Shown: positions 52,726 to 62,587, numbered from the stretch's first letter. The stretch: 64,000 bases of DNA from Prauserella marina (GCF_002240355.1 NZ_CP016353.1:6053001-6117000); one strand, 5' to 3'. Numbers and translations: made by a program. Notes: generated by a model not told the origin, from the letters alone.

Positions 52726-53137
52726 GCATGCCGCCCTGTAGCTGCGACCGCATCTCAGGAGTCATCTGCTGCCCAACCCGTTCCACAAGCAACGTCATCT
52801 CATAGGCCACCGTGCCGATGTCGGAGGTCGGCGCGGCAAGCACCGCGAGACACGAACCATCGCTGATCGACATCAGGAACAGATAGCCCCTGTCCATCTC
52901 CACGACAGTCTGATTGACGTCGCCGGCCTCGAAACACCTGGCTGCTCCGAGTGTGAGCGAGACAAGGCCGGAAGCAACCGCCGACAATTGTTCCGCACGT
53001 TCCTGTGGCAGCCCTTCCGAGCCCGCGAGCAAGAGCCCGTCGGCGGAGACGACGACCGCATGCGCCGCTCCGGGCACCCTGCGAACGAAGTCAGTGATGA
53101 GCCAGCCGAAGCTACCCTGCTGAGCCGAAGCCGTCAC
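52718..53137 (-). CDS. Roadblock/LC7 protein (second copy)
   Basis: The 139-residue roadblock-fold protein has the conservon CvnB pattern: [59 protein letters not shown] and [19 protein letters not shown]. It is over 65% identical by eye to the first copy (54687-55145), showing a duplication. GTG 53137 has GAGGAG upstream. Roadblock proteins regulate small GTPases. The only GTPase nearby belongs to the conservon 118 bases upstream, so this copy may compete for or share it. Confidence 0.92.
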   Translation of the reverse strand: MTASAQQGSFGWLITDFVRRVPGAAHAVVVSADGLLLAGSEGLPQERAEQLSAVASGLVSLTLGAARCFEAGDVNQTVVEMDRGYLFLMSISDGSCLAVLAAPTSDIGTVAYEMTLLVERVGQQMTPEMRSQLQGGMRG

Positions 53138-53254
53138 CGTATCTCCTCGCGTCCGCGCACACACCCGCCTCGACGGTCAGACTATTAGCACGGTCAAACC
53201 ACGGTGGGGCAACTCCCCCTTAACCGCGGCGGGTGCGCGCGAGTACGGTCCCGC

Positions 53255-53863
53255 TCAGCCCGCTTGCAGCGCGCTGTCGTGCTGGATGGCGTGCTGTACA
53301 ACGGAAATCAGCACCTGCTTCGCCGATTCCCTGTCCCTCGCGTCGCACGCCATGATCGGCACCGATGGCGAGATCGTCAGCGCGTGCCGCACGTCCTCGA
53401 TCTGGTGGTGCAGCAACCGATCGAAGCAGTTGATCGCCACGACGTAAGGAAGTTTGCGGTTCTCGAAGAAGTCGATCGAGGGAAACGCGTCGGCGAGCCT
53501 GCGCGTGTCCAGCAATACGACGGCACCGATCGCGCCGAGAGCGAGGTCGTCCCACATGAACCAGAACCGATGCTGGCCCGGGGTACCGAACACGTAGAGG
53601 ACGAGGTCGGAATCCAGCGAGATACGCCCGAAGTCCATCGCGACCGTCGTCGTCATCTTATTCGGTGTCGCGGAGATGTCGTCTACCGAGACACTCGCCT
53701 CGGTCATGGACGCTTCCGTCGTCAACGGGGCGATTTCGGACACCGCTCCGACCATCGTGGTCTTGCCGACACCGAATCCGCCGGCAACCACGATCTTGGC
53801 CGACGAGGTCGGGCCCGCCGCTGCCGACATGTTCGCGTCGGAGTCAAATTCTCCGAAGCCCAC
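53255..53863 (-). CDS. Conservon small GTPase (CvnD type)
   Basis: The 202-residue GTP-binding protein has the P-loop GGFGVGKTT at 28-36, the switch-II TPGQ at 94-97 in VLYVFGTPGQHRFWFMWDD and NCFD at 145-148 in place of NKxD. The MglA-like group uses such a set. It is the fourth member of the conservon after kinase, roadblock and DUF742. GTG 53863 overlaps the DUF742 gene end by 20 bases with AAAGGG before it; ATG 53830 would leave the P-loop intact too. In Streptomyces these GTPases relay the kinase-side signal at the membrane. Confidence 0.92.
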   Translation of the reverse strand: MGFGEFDSDANMSAAAGPTSSAKIVVAGGFGVGKTTMVGAVSEIAPLTTEASMTEASVSVDDISATPNKMTTTVAMDFGRISLDSDLVLYVFGTPGQHRFWFMWDDLALGAIGAVVLLDTRRLADAFPSIDFFENRKLPYVVAINCFDRLLHHQIEDVRHALTISPSVPIMACDARDRESAKQVLISVVQHAIQHDSALQAG

Positions 53864-54608
53864 TGAGCACCCTTTCCATGAACTCGATACTGGGCCGGTC
53901 TCCCACCATGGAGGTCGCGGAGTGCACGAGCACGAGCCCGAGACCGGCAACGTCACCAACCAGGACACGCACGACACCGAGTGGTAGCCGCAGCAACGCG
54001 GCGACCTCGGCTACAGACCGGGTGTCGAGGCAAAGCCCGCAAATCGACCGATGCTCGGGGACCCTGACTCGTTCAAGCTGCCGCCCCCGCTCGCTCGTCG
54101 AGACCAGCGCTTCCAGAGCGAGGTCGCGGTCCGGTTTCGTCCTTCCTCTCGTCCGGAAGTACGGCCGCACGAGCCCCGAACTCTCCACCGGAGCCTCGGC
54201 GTCGGCGTTGGCCTGCCTCGGAACGGGCGAGGGGACCAGATCCTGCGAAGGGGGGCCTCCTCCGTCGAGCGAGCGCTCCGCGAACGCGGTGAACGCGGCC
54301 GCGGAGTCGGCGTCGTGCATACCGCCGCCGCCCATTCCGTACAACTCGGCTCCCGGACCGCCGAGCAACCGCTGCCGGTACTCGGAGACGTCGAAGTCCG
54401 ATGGCCCGCGCGCCTCCTCGTCCAGCGACCGCAGCCATTCGCCGGTGTCGAGCGACCGGTCTGGTTCCGGCCGTTCTGACCGGCCAGGCCGCCAATCGCG
54501 GTCGTCACGGTCGTGGTAGGCCATGTCGTTGTCCGACTCGTTTGGCCAGCGCCCGGGTGACCGATCTCTGTCGAGCCATCGGTCACCTCGCGAGTGCCCG
54601 GAATCCAC
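53844..54608 (-). CDS. Conservon DUF742 protein (CvnC type)
   Basis: 254 residues: a disordered acidic and arginine-rich first half, then DUF742 in the last 115 (GLVRPYFRTRGRTKPDRDLALEALVST, CGLCLDTRSVAEVAALLRLPLGVVRVLVGDVAGLG, FMERVLSGLRRI). It has the same C-terminal domain as the second copy but a shorter and different N-terminus. It is placed between roadblock and GTPase genes as in Streptomyces conservons and starts at GTG 54608. Confidence 0.92.
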   Translation of the reverse strand: MDSGHSRGDRWLDRDRSPGRWPNESDNDMAYHDRDDRDWRPGRSERPEPDRSLDTGEWLRSLDEEARGPSDFDVSEYRQRLLGGPGAELYGMGGGGMHDADSAAAFTAFAERSLDGGGPPSQDLVPSPVPRQANADAEAPVESSGLVRPYFRTRGRTKPDRDLALEALVSTSERGRQLERVRVPEHRSICGLCLDTRSVAEVAALLRLPLGVVRVLVGDVAGLGLVLVHSATSMVGDRPSIEFMERVLSGLRRI

Positions 54609-54686
54609 GGCAGTCTCCTCAGTGCTCTCTCACTGGACTGTGCCGGTGCCGCCGCGTCCCCACACACGCATTGACCCCAGCCGGTC

Positions 54687-55145
54687 TCACCGCCGCGCCG
54701 CGCCCTGCAATTGGGCGCGAAGCTCCGGTGTCATCTGTTGGCCGACTCTCTCGACCAGCAAGGTCATCTCGTATACGACCAGCCCGATATCGCTGTCCGG
54801 TGAGCCAAGCACAGCAAGGCAAGACCCGTCGGAAACCGACATGAGGAACAAGAAACCGTTGGCCATCTCGACCACGGTTTGCGCCACCGCTCCGCCCTCG
54901 AACACCTGCGCCGCACCTCGGGCAAGGCTCGTCAGACCAGAGGCGACAGCGGCAAGCTGGTCGGCTCTGTCCTTCGGCAACCCGCGAGATGCCGCGAGCA
55001 ACAGACCATCGGCCGAGACGACGACGGCATGTGCCGCGCCAGGCACTCGGTGCACGAAGTCCGTGATGAGCCAGGCAAAACTCCCCTTCTGACCGGAGTT
55101 GCCTTGCTTCGGCGCACCCGGCTGCGCTGAACCCGCCCGTGTCAA
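54687..55145 (-). CDS. Conservon roadblock/LC7 protein (CvnB type)
   Basis: The 152-residue roadblock protein has [60 protein letters not shown] and [20 protein letters not shown]. The start appears to be TTG 55145, six bases after a GGAG that overlaps the kinase gene's last codons. An unusual start codon is therefore likely, and translation follows the kinase. It is the GTPase-regulating partner within the conservon, and a second close copy lies at 52718-53137. Confidence 0.9.
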   Translation of the reverse strand: MTRAGSAQPGAPKQGNSGQKGSFAWLITDFVHRVPGAAHAVVVSADGLLLAASRGLPKDRADQLAAVASGLTSLARGAAQVFEGGAVAQTVVEMANGFLFLMSVSDGSCLAVLGSPDSDIGLVVYEMTLLVERVGQQMTPELRAQLQGAARR

Positions 55146-55148
55146 CTC

Positions 55149-58100
55149 TTACTCCTTCGCCCCGTTGTCGAGGGATCGATCAGCCAATCCGCTCGACGTA
55201 ACAGAATCGAACTCCGCACGATCATCCGGCGGCTGTTCCTTGAGCGCGTGACGACCACTCTGGTAGCCACGCTGGAAGCTCATCATGCGGTTACGTGCCG
55301 CATCAGCCGACCTGGCGATCGCGCCCTGTCCCGGCTTGCCGACCGTGGTGTCGGTGAACGCGCCACCCTCACTCGACCGGATAGAGCCAGGAACCAAGTA
55401 TGCGTTGGGCACGCGCTTGGGCAGACCTGCCTCGGTGGTTTCCTCACTCTTCGACTCAAGTAGCGCGTGTGCCGCCTGCCAACCGCTGTCAGAGACACTG
55501 CGCCAATCGTCATCGTCGTCGTCGCTGCCGCTCTCCGCGATCCCGCTCGGTTCCTCCATCTGCCGTACCTCCCCCTGCTGCTCGTCCGGCTCAAGCGCTG
55601 CCTCAGCTTCCTCACTGAACCAGCGCGAGAGTACGGACTGATAGATCGGCAGGCGCCTGGTGGGCACATCGTCGTCGAGCGCGCTGCCATCGCCGCCCGC
55701 CGGTTCCGGCTCCACCGGCCGTTCGGGCACCACCGGCACGTACCGGGGCTCACGCTTGGGTAGCGCGAGCGGGTAGTCGTCGCCTGCTCTGCCGTTGGTC
55801 TCCGGTTCCGGCGATTCCACCGGCCACTCCGGTTCCTCGCGTGGTTGTGCGGCGGGTGGCTGCGCTGAGGCCGAACTGCGGAACGGTCCGGCCGCCCTTG
55901 TCGATCCGCCGACGAGGTCGTCGAGGCTGATCGGCTGGGCGAGCGGCGTCAGGCCGTTGTCTGCCTGCCCCTGTGGTGCCGGAGCGGCAGGGGGCGCCGC
56001 GGGGGCAGGCGGCGTCGGCGGCAGCTTCGTCGTTCTCGGTTCATCCGCGAACGCCGGGATCGGCGGCAGCGAAGGATGCGAAGACTGAGTCGACGACGAG
56101 GACGACGCTGCCTGTGTGGGAACCGACGAACGTGAAGGCAGTGAAGGCATCGAGGAGGAGGCGAGGTCTTCGTACGCCTCGTCACTCAGTCCTTCGAACG
56201 GATTCGGCCCCATCGTCGAAATGCCACCGAGCGGCTGAGCCGTCAGCAGCTCGGCCGGTACGACGATACGGGCGATCACGCCGCCCTCGATGTCCTCGTT
56301 CTCCCTCAGCCGCACCTCGATACCGTGCCGCTTCGCGAGCCGGGCGACCACGTAGAGACCCATTCGCCTCGTCACCGAAACGTCGAGGTCCGGCGGGTCG
56401 GCCAGTCGTTCGTTGGCCTCGTTGAGCTGGTCTTCCGTCATACCGACGCCCCGGTCGGTGATCTGGACGGCGAGTGCTTGCCGCCTCGTCACCACCGCAC
56501 GCACGCTGATCTTGGTTTCCGGCTCGGAGAAATAGGTGGCGTTGTCGAGCAATTCCGCCATGACGTGCACGAGGTCGTGCACCGCTCTGCCGTGCACCGC
56601 GACCTCGGGAACTGAGCCGACCTCGACCCTCGCGTACTGCTCGATCTCGGAAACCGCCGCACCGATGACGTCGGCGGCAGGCACCGGCTTGGACATCGAC
56701 TTCGCGAGACCGGCGCCGGAGAGCACCAGCAGACTCTCGCCATTGCGCCGCAACCGGGTCGCGAGGTGGTCGAGTTCGAAAAGGCTCGCGAGCTGGTCCG
56801 GATCCTGCTCGTCGGCCTCAAGCCGGTCGATGACACCCAGCTGCCGTTCCACCAGTCGCTGGCTGCGCCTGGAGAGGTTGACGAAGATGCCGTTGACGTT
56901 CTCTCGCAACAGCGCCTGTTCGGCCGCCATCCGGATGGCCCGCTCGTGAACAACGTCGAACGACCGCGCGACTTCACCAATCTCCTCGCGGCTGAACACC
57001 GGGACGGGAGCGACCGCGTTGCGGGAAGCCTCGATCGGGTTCGGGTCGGCGAGAATCCTGCGCACGGTCTCCGGGAGCCGGACGTAGGCGACTTCGAGCG
57101 CGCTGGACCGCAGCGTGCGCAGCGGCTTCAGCAAGGCACGGGCGATGACCAGCATCAGCGCGAGCGTGGCGACGAGCGCGGCGAGCATGATCCCGAAGAA
57201 CACCCACGCGGCCTGTGTCGCACCATCGGAGAGCGCGACCGCCTGAGTCCTCAGGTTGTCGAGCAGGGTGCTCTCGACCTGGCGCATCTTGTCGACGGTC
57301 GCGTTGCCGTCCGAGGTCAGGGCACGCACGTCGATGTCGAGCGGAACACCGCTCGACGCGTTGGCGAAGGCGATCGCCTCGATCCGCTCCCTGTTGTCGA
57401 CCTCGGCACCGGCGACGGTGTCGGCGAAGATCTGCTGCTCTCGCAGGGTTGCGTTGGCGTTGAACGCGTCGACCGACGCACTCGCGCTGGCCTGGGCGGC
57501 GAAGGTACGTTCGAGAAGGTCGGCGGGGAAGGCGTTGCGGCCTGCCGCGATCTGCAGGGAGGCGTTTTGCCTCGCCACGAACTCTTTGGCCTCGCTCAGC
57601 GCCTGTAGCGCGGTGCCCTGCCTCAGCAATTCCCTGTCGGTGACCGAAAGGTTCACCTCACGACCGAGCTGCACCAGCGAATCCAAAATTGAGGTATATG
57701 TCACAAAAGCGGACATATCCGGGAAAGCGGTGCGGCTGATCTTGTCGCGAAGCGGCCCCAGCGCGTCGAGACGCTGTAGTACCTGGGTGTAGCTGGCGGC
57801 GCTCGCGTCCTCGGGGTCGAGCTCGTCGACCGACGAACGCAAATCGCCGACGGTGCCGTCGACCCTGCCGATCTGCTCGTCGAGGGCTGCCCGGTTGGCC
57901 GAGCCATTGGCCATGCGCGCCATGGCTAGCGTGCGCTCGCTCTGCACCGCTTGTACGACCGCCGTCACCTTCGAAGCGACATCGACCTGCTCGACGGTTC
58001 GCTGGAACTCGCCGGCCTGATTGGCCTCGCTGAGTGCACGCAGGCTGCCAAAAGTCAGCGCGGTGACCAGTGGGATGATCAACACCGCCGCGAGCTTCCA

Positions 58101-58286
58101 GCGAAGCGGCCAGTTACTCAGCTTCCACCGCGCGCCGCTCGGCTCGGCCACCTGCTGGGCGTCAGCACGCTCCTGCGCGGGGGGTCGCCCTTCTACGGCC
58201 GCGGTATCTGTATTCGGCACCGCTTTACCACCATCGTTCTTCGAGCCGGATCCGAAGCCGGCCTGCCGGCCGAGCACTTCCCGCAC
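55149..58286 (-). CDS. Conservon sensor kinase with NIT domain (CvnA type)
   Basis: About 1,045 residues. A membrane helix at 64-82 leads to an extracytoplasmic nitrate/nitrite-sensing (NIT-like) helical domain (about 90-355) and a second helix at 359-382, then a HAMP-like linker. The catalytic part has DHLATRLRRNGESLLVLSG as an atypical H region, the N box ELLDNATYFSEP (N582), DRGVGMTEDQ at 611-620 and GLYVVARLAKRHG. The last 340 residues are a disordered Ser/Pro/acid-rich tail. The start is GTG 58286 or, less extended, GTG 58220. It heads the conservon operon with roadblock, DUF742 and GTPase genes. Confidence 0.92.
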   Translation of the reverse strand: MREVLGRQAGFGSGSKNDGGKAVPNTDTAAVEGRPPAQERADAQQVAEPSGARWKLSNWPLRWKLAAVLIIPLVTALTFGSLRALSEANQAGEFQRTVEQVDVASKVTAVVQAVQSERTLAMARMANGSANRAALDEQIGRVDGTVGDLRSSVDELDPEDASAASYTQVLQRLDALGPLRDKISRTAFPDMSAFVTYTSILDSLVQLGREVNLSVTDRELLRQGTALQALSEAKEFVARQNASLQIAAGRNAFPADLLERTFAAQASASASVDAFNANATLREQQIFADTVAGAEVDNRERIEAIAFANASSGVPLDIDVRALTSDGNATVDKMRQVESTLLDNLRTQAVALSDGATQAAWVFFGIMLAALVATLALMLVIARALLKPLRTLRSSALEVAYVRLPETVRRILADPNPIEASRNAVAPVPVFSREEIGEVARSFDVVHERAIRMAAEQALLRENVNGIFVNLSRRSQRLVERQLGVIDRLEADEQDPDQLASLFELDHLATRLRRNGESLLVLSGAGLAKSMSKPVPAADVIGAAVSEIEQYARVEVGSVPEVAVHGRAVHDLVHVMAELLDNATYFSEPETKISVRAVVTRRQALAVQITDRGVGMTEDQLNEANERLADPPDLDVSVTRRMGLYVVARLAKRHGIEVRLRENEDIEGGVIARIVVPAELLTAQPLGGISTMGPNPFEGLSDEAYEDLASSSMPSLPSRSSVPTQAASSSSSTQSSHPSLPPIPAFADEPRTTKLPPTPPAPAAPPAAPAPQGQADNGLTPLAQPISLDDLVGGSTRAAGPFRSSASAQPPAAQPREEPEWPVESPEPETNGRAGDDYPLALPKREPRYVPVVPERPVEPEPAGGDGSALDDDVPTRRLPIYQSVLSRWFSEEAEAALEPDEQQGEVRQMEEPSGIAESGSDDDDDDWRSVSDSGWQAAHALLESKSEETTEAGLPKRVPNAYLVPGSIRSSEGGAFTDTTVGKPGQGAIARSADAARNRMMSFQRGYQSGRHALKEQPPDDRAEFDSVTSSGLADRSLDNGAKE

Positions 58287-58787
58287 GTTCCGCGCACATC
58301 AGCCCGCCAACCCTCACCCTGTTGGGGGTTTCACGGAGGCGTCGCGTCGTGCCACCACACCGATCAAATCGTTGTAGTGCAGTACCGCCATGTGGTCCAG
58401 GCCAACCTGACGAGCACCCCCAGGTGCAGGCAGGGTAGACGCCAACTCCGCCATTCAGTCACTCTCTCGTCACTACTTGGGTGGCCGATACCGCATGGGA
58501 GATACAGAAGGTAGCGAAGACCGCGTGAGGATGTAACCCTCACAGGTCAGATAACAGCAATTGACCGCCGCACTGCGGGCTTGCCAACGCCCTTTTACCC
58601 CACAGATGTGAACCAAGAGTTAATTAGACCACACTTCTAACCACCCAAACGAGTGGCACGACGTACACGGAGGCTCCACACAGGTACGCATTGTGATGAC
58701 GCCGTGAAATCTCTACAGTAACCCTGGCTTGCTGAGTCCGGGGCGGCGTCACACTCAGTCGGCCTCATCTACCCAAGTACGGCTCAT
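58287..58787. other. Long divergent promoter region of the conservon and ABC transporter
   Basis: No gene is seen in these 501 bases, which separate two divergent operons. The A+T content rises in 58550-58640, as expected for promoters. A clear dyad GTGAGG-N7-CCTCAC lies at 58525-58543 and is the best operator candidate. It could serve either operon. Confidence 0.55.
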
Positions 58788-59840
58788 GTGCCAGATACCT
58801 CAGGAGTGGCATTGCTTCGACACGGTATTACCCCCGCAAGCCGACCGCGGAGACGCGCACGGCTGGTCACGCTCATCGCCAGCGCCGGGCTGCTGGCCTC
58901 GGTCAGCGGCTGTGGCCTGCTCGGGGGCGAGGATGAACCCTCAACTCCCTCCGGAGGCAACGGTTCTGTCGAGACCGCCGACATCACTGTGTCAACGCTA
59001 CCGGCCATCGACGTCGCCCCGCTGCATCTTGCGATAAAAAACGGCTACTTCAAGGAAGAGGGCCTCAACGTCACCATCGACCAGGCCGCGAGTGGCCAGG
59101 CCGCGCTGACCAAGATGATCGGCGGCGACGCCGAAATCGCCTTCTCCAGCTATGTGCCCTTCTTCGTGGCGCAGAGCAAAGAAGCCGCCGATCTCAAGTT
59201 CGTCGCGGACGCGGTGTCCACCACGCCGGACGCGATCCAGATCGTCACGATGCCCAACTCGTCGGTGAAGACCGTCAAGGACCTCGAAGGCAAGACCATC
59301 GCGGTCTCAGCGCTGAACACCATTTCGGACGCACTCGTCAAGTCCGTCATGAAGACCCAGGGCCTCGACTACAACAACGTCGACTGGGTTCCCGTTTCCT
59401 TCCCTGACATCGCGGGCACGCTCTCGCGTGGGGATGCCGACGCCGGGCTCCTGATCGAGCCCTACCTGACGGCGGCATCGGAAACGGCAGGCGCCGTTCC
59501 GATCATCGACGCGGCGACCGGTCCCACAAAGGACTTCCCGCTCGCCGGATACGCGTCGACCGCGAAGTTCACCGAGGAGAACCCCAACACGGTCGCGGCC
59601 TTCCAGCGCGCAATGAAGAAGGCGACGGACGACGCCCAGGACCGCAGCACGATCGAGCCGCTCGTGGTCGATTACGCCAAGGTACAGAAGGACACCGTGT
59701 CATTGGTCAAGATGCCCAAGTTCCAGTCCACTTTGGATGCGTCGAGGATCCAGCGTGTTCCTGACCTGATGGTCGAGTTCGGCATCATCCCCGAGAAGAT
59801 CGACGCGGCGTCGATGATCGTCCAGCCGGCGACCACCTGA
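58788..59840 (+). CDS. NitT/TauT-type ABC substrate-binding lipoprotein
   Basis: The 350-residue exported lipoprotein has a signal with lipobox SVSGC and C42. The mature part follows the SsuA/THI5-like (NMT1) pattern: TVSTLPAIDVAPLHLAIKNGYFKEEGLNV, QAALTKMIGGDAEIAFSSYVPF, KDLEGKTIAVSALNTISD and DADAGLLIEPYLTAA. Family ligands include nitrate, sulfonates, taurine and pyrimidine precursors of thiamine. It is the first gene of a four-gene importer operon. The start is GTG 58788, with no clear ribosome site. Confidence 0.9.
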   Translation: MPDTSGVALLRHGITPASRPRRRARLVTLIASAGLLASVSGCGLLGGEDEPSTPSGGNGSVETADITVSTLPAIDVAPLHLAIKNGYFKEEGLNVTIDQAASGQAALTKMIGGDAEIAFSSYVPFFVAQSKEAADLKFVADAVSTTPDAIQIVTMPNSSVKTVKDLEGKTIAVSALNTISDALVKSVMKTQGLDYNNVDWVPVSFPDIAGTLSRGDADAGLLIEPYLTAASETAGAVPIIDAATGPTKDFPLAGYASTAKFTEENPNTVAAFQRAMKKATDDAQDRSTIEPLVVDYAKVQKDTVSLVKMPKFQSTLDASRIQRVPDLMVEFGIIPEKIDAASMIVQPATT

Positions 59841-59844
59841 CAAC

Positions 59845-60615
59845 GTGCGACCGATCTTTCGCAACCTGGTCGGCCTGGCCGCGTTCCTGGTTATCTGGGA
59901 AGCCGTGGTCAGGCTCGGCCTGGTCAACGAGCAAGACCTCCCGCCCGCGAGCGTCGTGCTGGGGCGGACCATCGAACTACTCGGCCAGGAGCCGTTCCTC
60001 CGCGACGTCATCGCGACCCTGCTCGCCTGGGCCATCGCGATGCTCGTGGCGATCGCCATCGCGGTTCCGGCCGGTTTGCTGCTCGGCAGTCTTCCCGGGC
60101 TCAGGAAGGCGACGACGGCGATCGTCGAGTTCCTCAGACCCATCCCTTCCGTCGCGCTGATCCCGCTCGCGATCCTCGTCGTCGGCGGCGGACCGGAGTC
60201 GAAGATCGCACTGGCGATCTACGCGTCGATCTGGCCCATCCTCTACAACACGATCTACGCGTTCGCCGAGATCGACCCGTTGTTGCTGGACACGGCCAAG
60301 TCCTGCGGGGCAAAGAAGGGCAGAGTGCTGGCTTCGGTCGCATTGCCGCACGCGGCCCCGTTCGTCTTCACCGGCATCCGGATGTCCTCAGCCGTCGCAC
60401 TCATTCTGGTGGTGAGCACCGAGTTCATCGCGGGAGCGGCCACCGGCATCGGGAAGTTCATTCTCGAAGCCAGTTCCGGCGGTGGACGGATGGACCTCGT
60501 ACTCGCGGGGACCGTGGTCGCGGGATTGCTCGGCTACCTGATCAACGAAGGGCTCGAACGATTGGGCAACCGCCTGTTCCGCTGGCACACAGCGACCACG
60601 ACGGAGGCCGCATGA
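59845..60615 (+). CDS. ABC permease, NitT/TauT type (first)
   Basis: The 256-residue permease has six hydrophobic helices and the SsuC/TauC pattern: FLVIWEAVVRLGLV, LLGSLPGLRKATTAIVEFLRPIPSVALIPLAI, and LLDTAKSCGAKKGRVLASVALPHAAPFVFTGIR as the EAA loop. The start is GTG 59845, four bases after the binding-protein stop. With the second permease (60662) it should form a heterodimeric channel. Two different permeases are less usual in this family, where one homodimer is common. Confidence 0.92.
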   Translation: MRPIFRNLVGLAAFLVIWEAVVRLGLVNEQDLPPASVVLGRTIELLGQEPFLRDVIATLLAWAIAMLVAIAIAVPAGLLLGSLPGLRKATTAIVEFLRPIPSVALIPLAILVVGGGPESKIALAIYASIWPILYNTIYAFAEIDPLLLDTAKSCGAKKGRVLASVALPHAAPFVFTGIRMSSAVALILVVSTEFIAGAATGIGKFILEASSGGGRMDLVLAGTVVAGLLGYLINEGLERLGNRLFRWHTATTTEAA

Positions 60616-60661
60616 CTCACAACCGGGAAATCCCCGCAGTTCGAGTCCTCACGGAAGGTCG

Positions 60662-61477
60662 GTGAGTGGCATGAAGTCGGTCACCGAATTCGTTCAACGA
60701 TGGGCACTGTTCCTCGGCGCCGTCGCGGTGTGGGAACTGGTCACCAGGCTCGCGGACGACAACTTCTTCCCCCCTCCCACCAAGATCCTCGCCACAGCGG
60801 GCGAATTGTGGTTCACGGGGCCAAGTTCGCAACTGTTCCTCACCGACAGCGTGTTCGACGACATCCTGCCGAGTCTCAGCAGGATGTTCGGCGGCTGGGC
60901 CCTCGCGGTCGTGCTTGGTGTGGGGATCGGTGTCGCGCTCGGCCGGTCGAAGACCGGGATGGAGTACGTCGGCCCGCTCTTCGCCTTCATGAGGGCCATC
61001 CCGCCGCCGACTCTCATCCCCGTGTTCCTCGTGCTGTTCAGCATGGGAACCGGGATGAAACTGGCGACCATCATCTTCGGCTCGGTGTGGCCGATCCTGC
61101 TCAACACCGTCGACGGCGTGCGTTCGGTGAGCAACACGCAGCGGGAGACGGCGCGGTCGTTCCGCACACCGACGTCCTACTGGATCTCGATGGTCGTACT
61201 GCCCGCGGCAATGCCGAAGATCTTCGCGGGACTGCGGCTCAGCCTCTCGCTCGCCTTGATCCTCATGGTCGTCTCGGAGATGGTCGGTGTCACCGACGGC
61301 ATCGGCTTCCAGCTCATCTTCTCGCAACAGCAGTACGACTTCGAGCTGATGTGGTCGTGGATCGTGTTGCTGGGTGTTCTGGGATACGGGCTCAACGCAC
61401 TTCTACTCATGGTCGAGCGCAGGGTGCTCGGCTGGCAGCCCACCCGCGGTGACGCGAACGTCAAAACAGGAGCTTGA
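60662..61477 (+). CDS. ABC permease, NitT/TauT type (second)
   Basis: The 271-residue permease has six helices, RSKTGMEYVGPLFAFMRAIPPPTLIPVFLVLFSMGTGMK in the middle and the EAA loop RETARSFRTPTSYWISMVVLPAAMPKIFAGLRLSLSLALIL. It is clearly a paralogue of the first permease but diverged. GTG 60662 follows GGAAGG by three bases; ATG 60671 is an alternative. It ends one base before the ATPase start codon at 61479, so the two are closely coupled. Confidence 0.92.
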   Translation: MSGMKSVTEFVQRWALFLGAVAVWELVTRLADDNFFPPPTKILATAGELWFTGPSSQLFLTDSVFDDILPSLSRMFGGWALAVVLGVGIGVALGRSKTGMEYVGPLFAFMRAIPPPTLIPVFLVLFSMGTGMKLATIIFGSVWPILLNTVDGVRSVSNTQRETARSFRTPTSYWISMVVLPAAMPKIFAGLRLSLSLALILMVVSEMVGVTDGIGFQLIFSQQQYDFELMWSWIVLLGVLGYGLNALLLMVERRVLGWQPTRGDANVKTGA

Positions 61478-61478
61478 T

Positions 61479-62432
61479 ATGTCAACGATGCTGGAGGTGA
61501 ACGGGCTCAACCACCGCTACGGCGGTGGAGAGGGCGCGCATGTCGCGGTGAACGACCTGTCGTTCACCGTGGAAACCGGGCAGCTGGCGTGCATCGTCGG
61601 CCCTTCGGGTTGCGGTAAGTCGACACTTCTGCGCTGCATCTCGGGGTTGATCACGCCCACCGGTGGTGAGGTGAAGCTGCACGGCGACAAGGTGGACGGT
61701 GTTCCCGAAGACCTCGCCGTCGTGTTCCAGGACTACAGCAGGTCGCTTTTTCCATGGTTGTCGGTGCGACAGAACGTCGAGTTCCCGTTGCGGTGGAAGA
61801 AGATGTCCCGAGCGGAGCGCAAGGAACGAGCGCTGGAAGCACTGGAGTGGGTCGGCTTGCCCGGCGTGAGCAACAAGTATCCGTGGCAGTTGTCCGGCGG
61901 TATGCAGCAGCGAGTCTCGATCGCGAGGGCGCTCGCGCGGCGTCCCGCGTTGCTGCTGATGGATGAGCCGTTCGCGTCGGTCGACGCACAAACCCGGTTC
62001 GACCTCGAAGACCTGCTCAGGCAAGTTCAGCTCCGCAACGGCAGCACGATCCTGTTGGTCACGCATGACATCGACGAGAGCGTCTACCTCGGTGACCGGG
62101 TGCTCGTGCTGTCGAAGTCGCCCGCCTCCATCGTGGCGGACCTTCCTGTCGATCTGCCCCCGGAGCGGGAGCAGATCTCGACCCGCGAGTCGTTCGCGTT
62201 CGTGACGATGCGCAGTGAGGTGGCGAGGCTGCTGCACAGCCCTCCGGGTTCCTCGGCGGCTTCGGCTGTTTCGGGGGTTGCAGCTTCGACTGTCTCGGCT
62301 TCGGCTGAGGCGAGCGCGGCCGCGGCGGACATCGCCGAGTCCGAGGCGGCGGAGAAGGCCGAAAGTTCGAGCGAAGCCGCTGTTGGGGAGAACGACAACG
62401 AAACGCGGACCGAGGCATCCAACTCGCACTGA
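61479..62432 (+). CDS. ABC ATPase, NitT/TauT type, with acidic Ala/Ser tail
   Basis: The 317-residue ATPase of the SsuB/TauB group has Walker A GPSGCGKST (41-49), VVFQDYSRSLFPWLSVRQNV, the signature LSGGMQQ (138-144), Walker B LLLMDEP (158-164) and THDIDESVYLGDRV. The last 60 residues are an alanine-, serine- and glutamate-rich extension absent from typical members. ATG 61479 has AGGAGC before it. With the binding protein and two permeases it makes a complete importer. Two hairpins follow the stop. Confidence 0.93.
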   Translation: MSTMLEVNGLNHRYGGGEGAHVAVNDLSFTVETGQLACIVGPSGCGKSTLLRCISGLITPTGGEVKLHGDKVDGVPEDLAVVFQDYSRSLFPWLSVRQNVEFPLRWKKMSRAERKERALEALEWVGLPGVSNKYPWQLSGGMQQRVSIARALARRPALLLMDEPFASVDAQTRFDLEDLLRQVQLRNGSTILLVTHDIDESVYLGDRVLVLSKSPASIVADLPVDLPPEREQISTRESFAFVTMRSEVARLLHSPPGSSAASAVSGVAASTVSASAEASAAAADIAESEAAEKAESSSEAAVGENDNETRTEASNSH

Positions 62433-62556
62433 ACCGCGGTGCGGGCCGAGCAGGCTCGGTAGTTCGCCGGTCGGCGCCGGCAGCGCGCGTTGCCAGCGCG
62501 TTTTCACCCTGCTGGCAGGCGATCGCGGTTGTCCACGCCGACACACGTCGCGAGGG

Positions 62557-62587
62557 CGTCCTTGCTGGGTGACACCCAGCAAGGACG
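62557..62587 (+). terminator. Hairpin after the ABC operon
   Basis: CGTCCTTGCTGGGT (62557-62570) and its exact complement (62574-62587) form a 14-bp stem with a three-base loop, 125 bases after the ATPase stop. The 124 bases in between show no gene. Confidence 0.7.

Noticed and set aside
58525-58543. GTGAGG-N7-CCTCAC as another iron box
   Set aside because: The arms resemble the TGAGG/CCTCA of the box at 18165, but the spacing and core do not fit the 19-bp DtxR/IdeR dyad.
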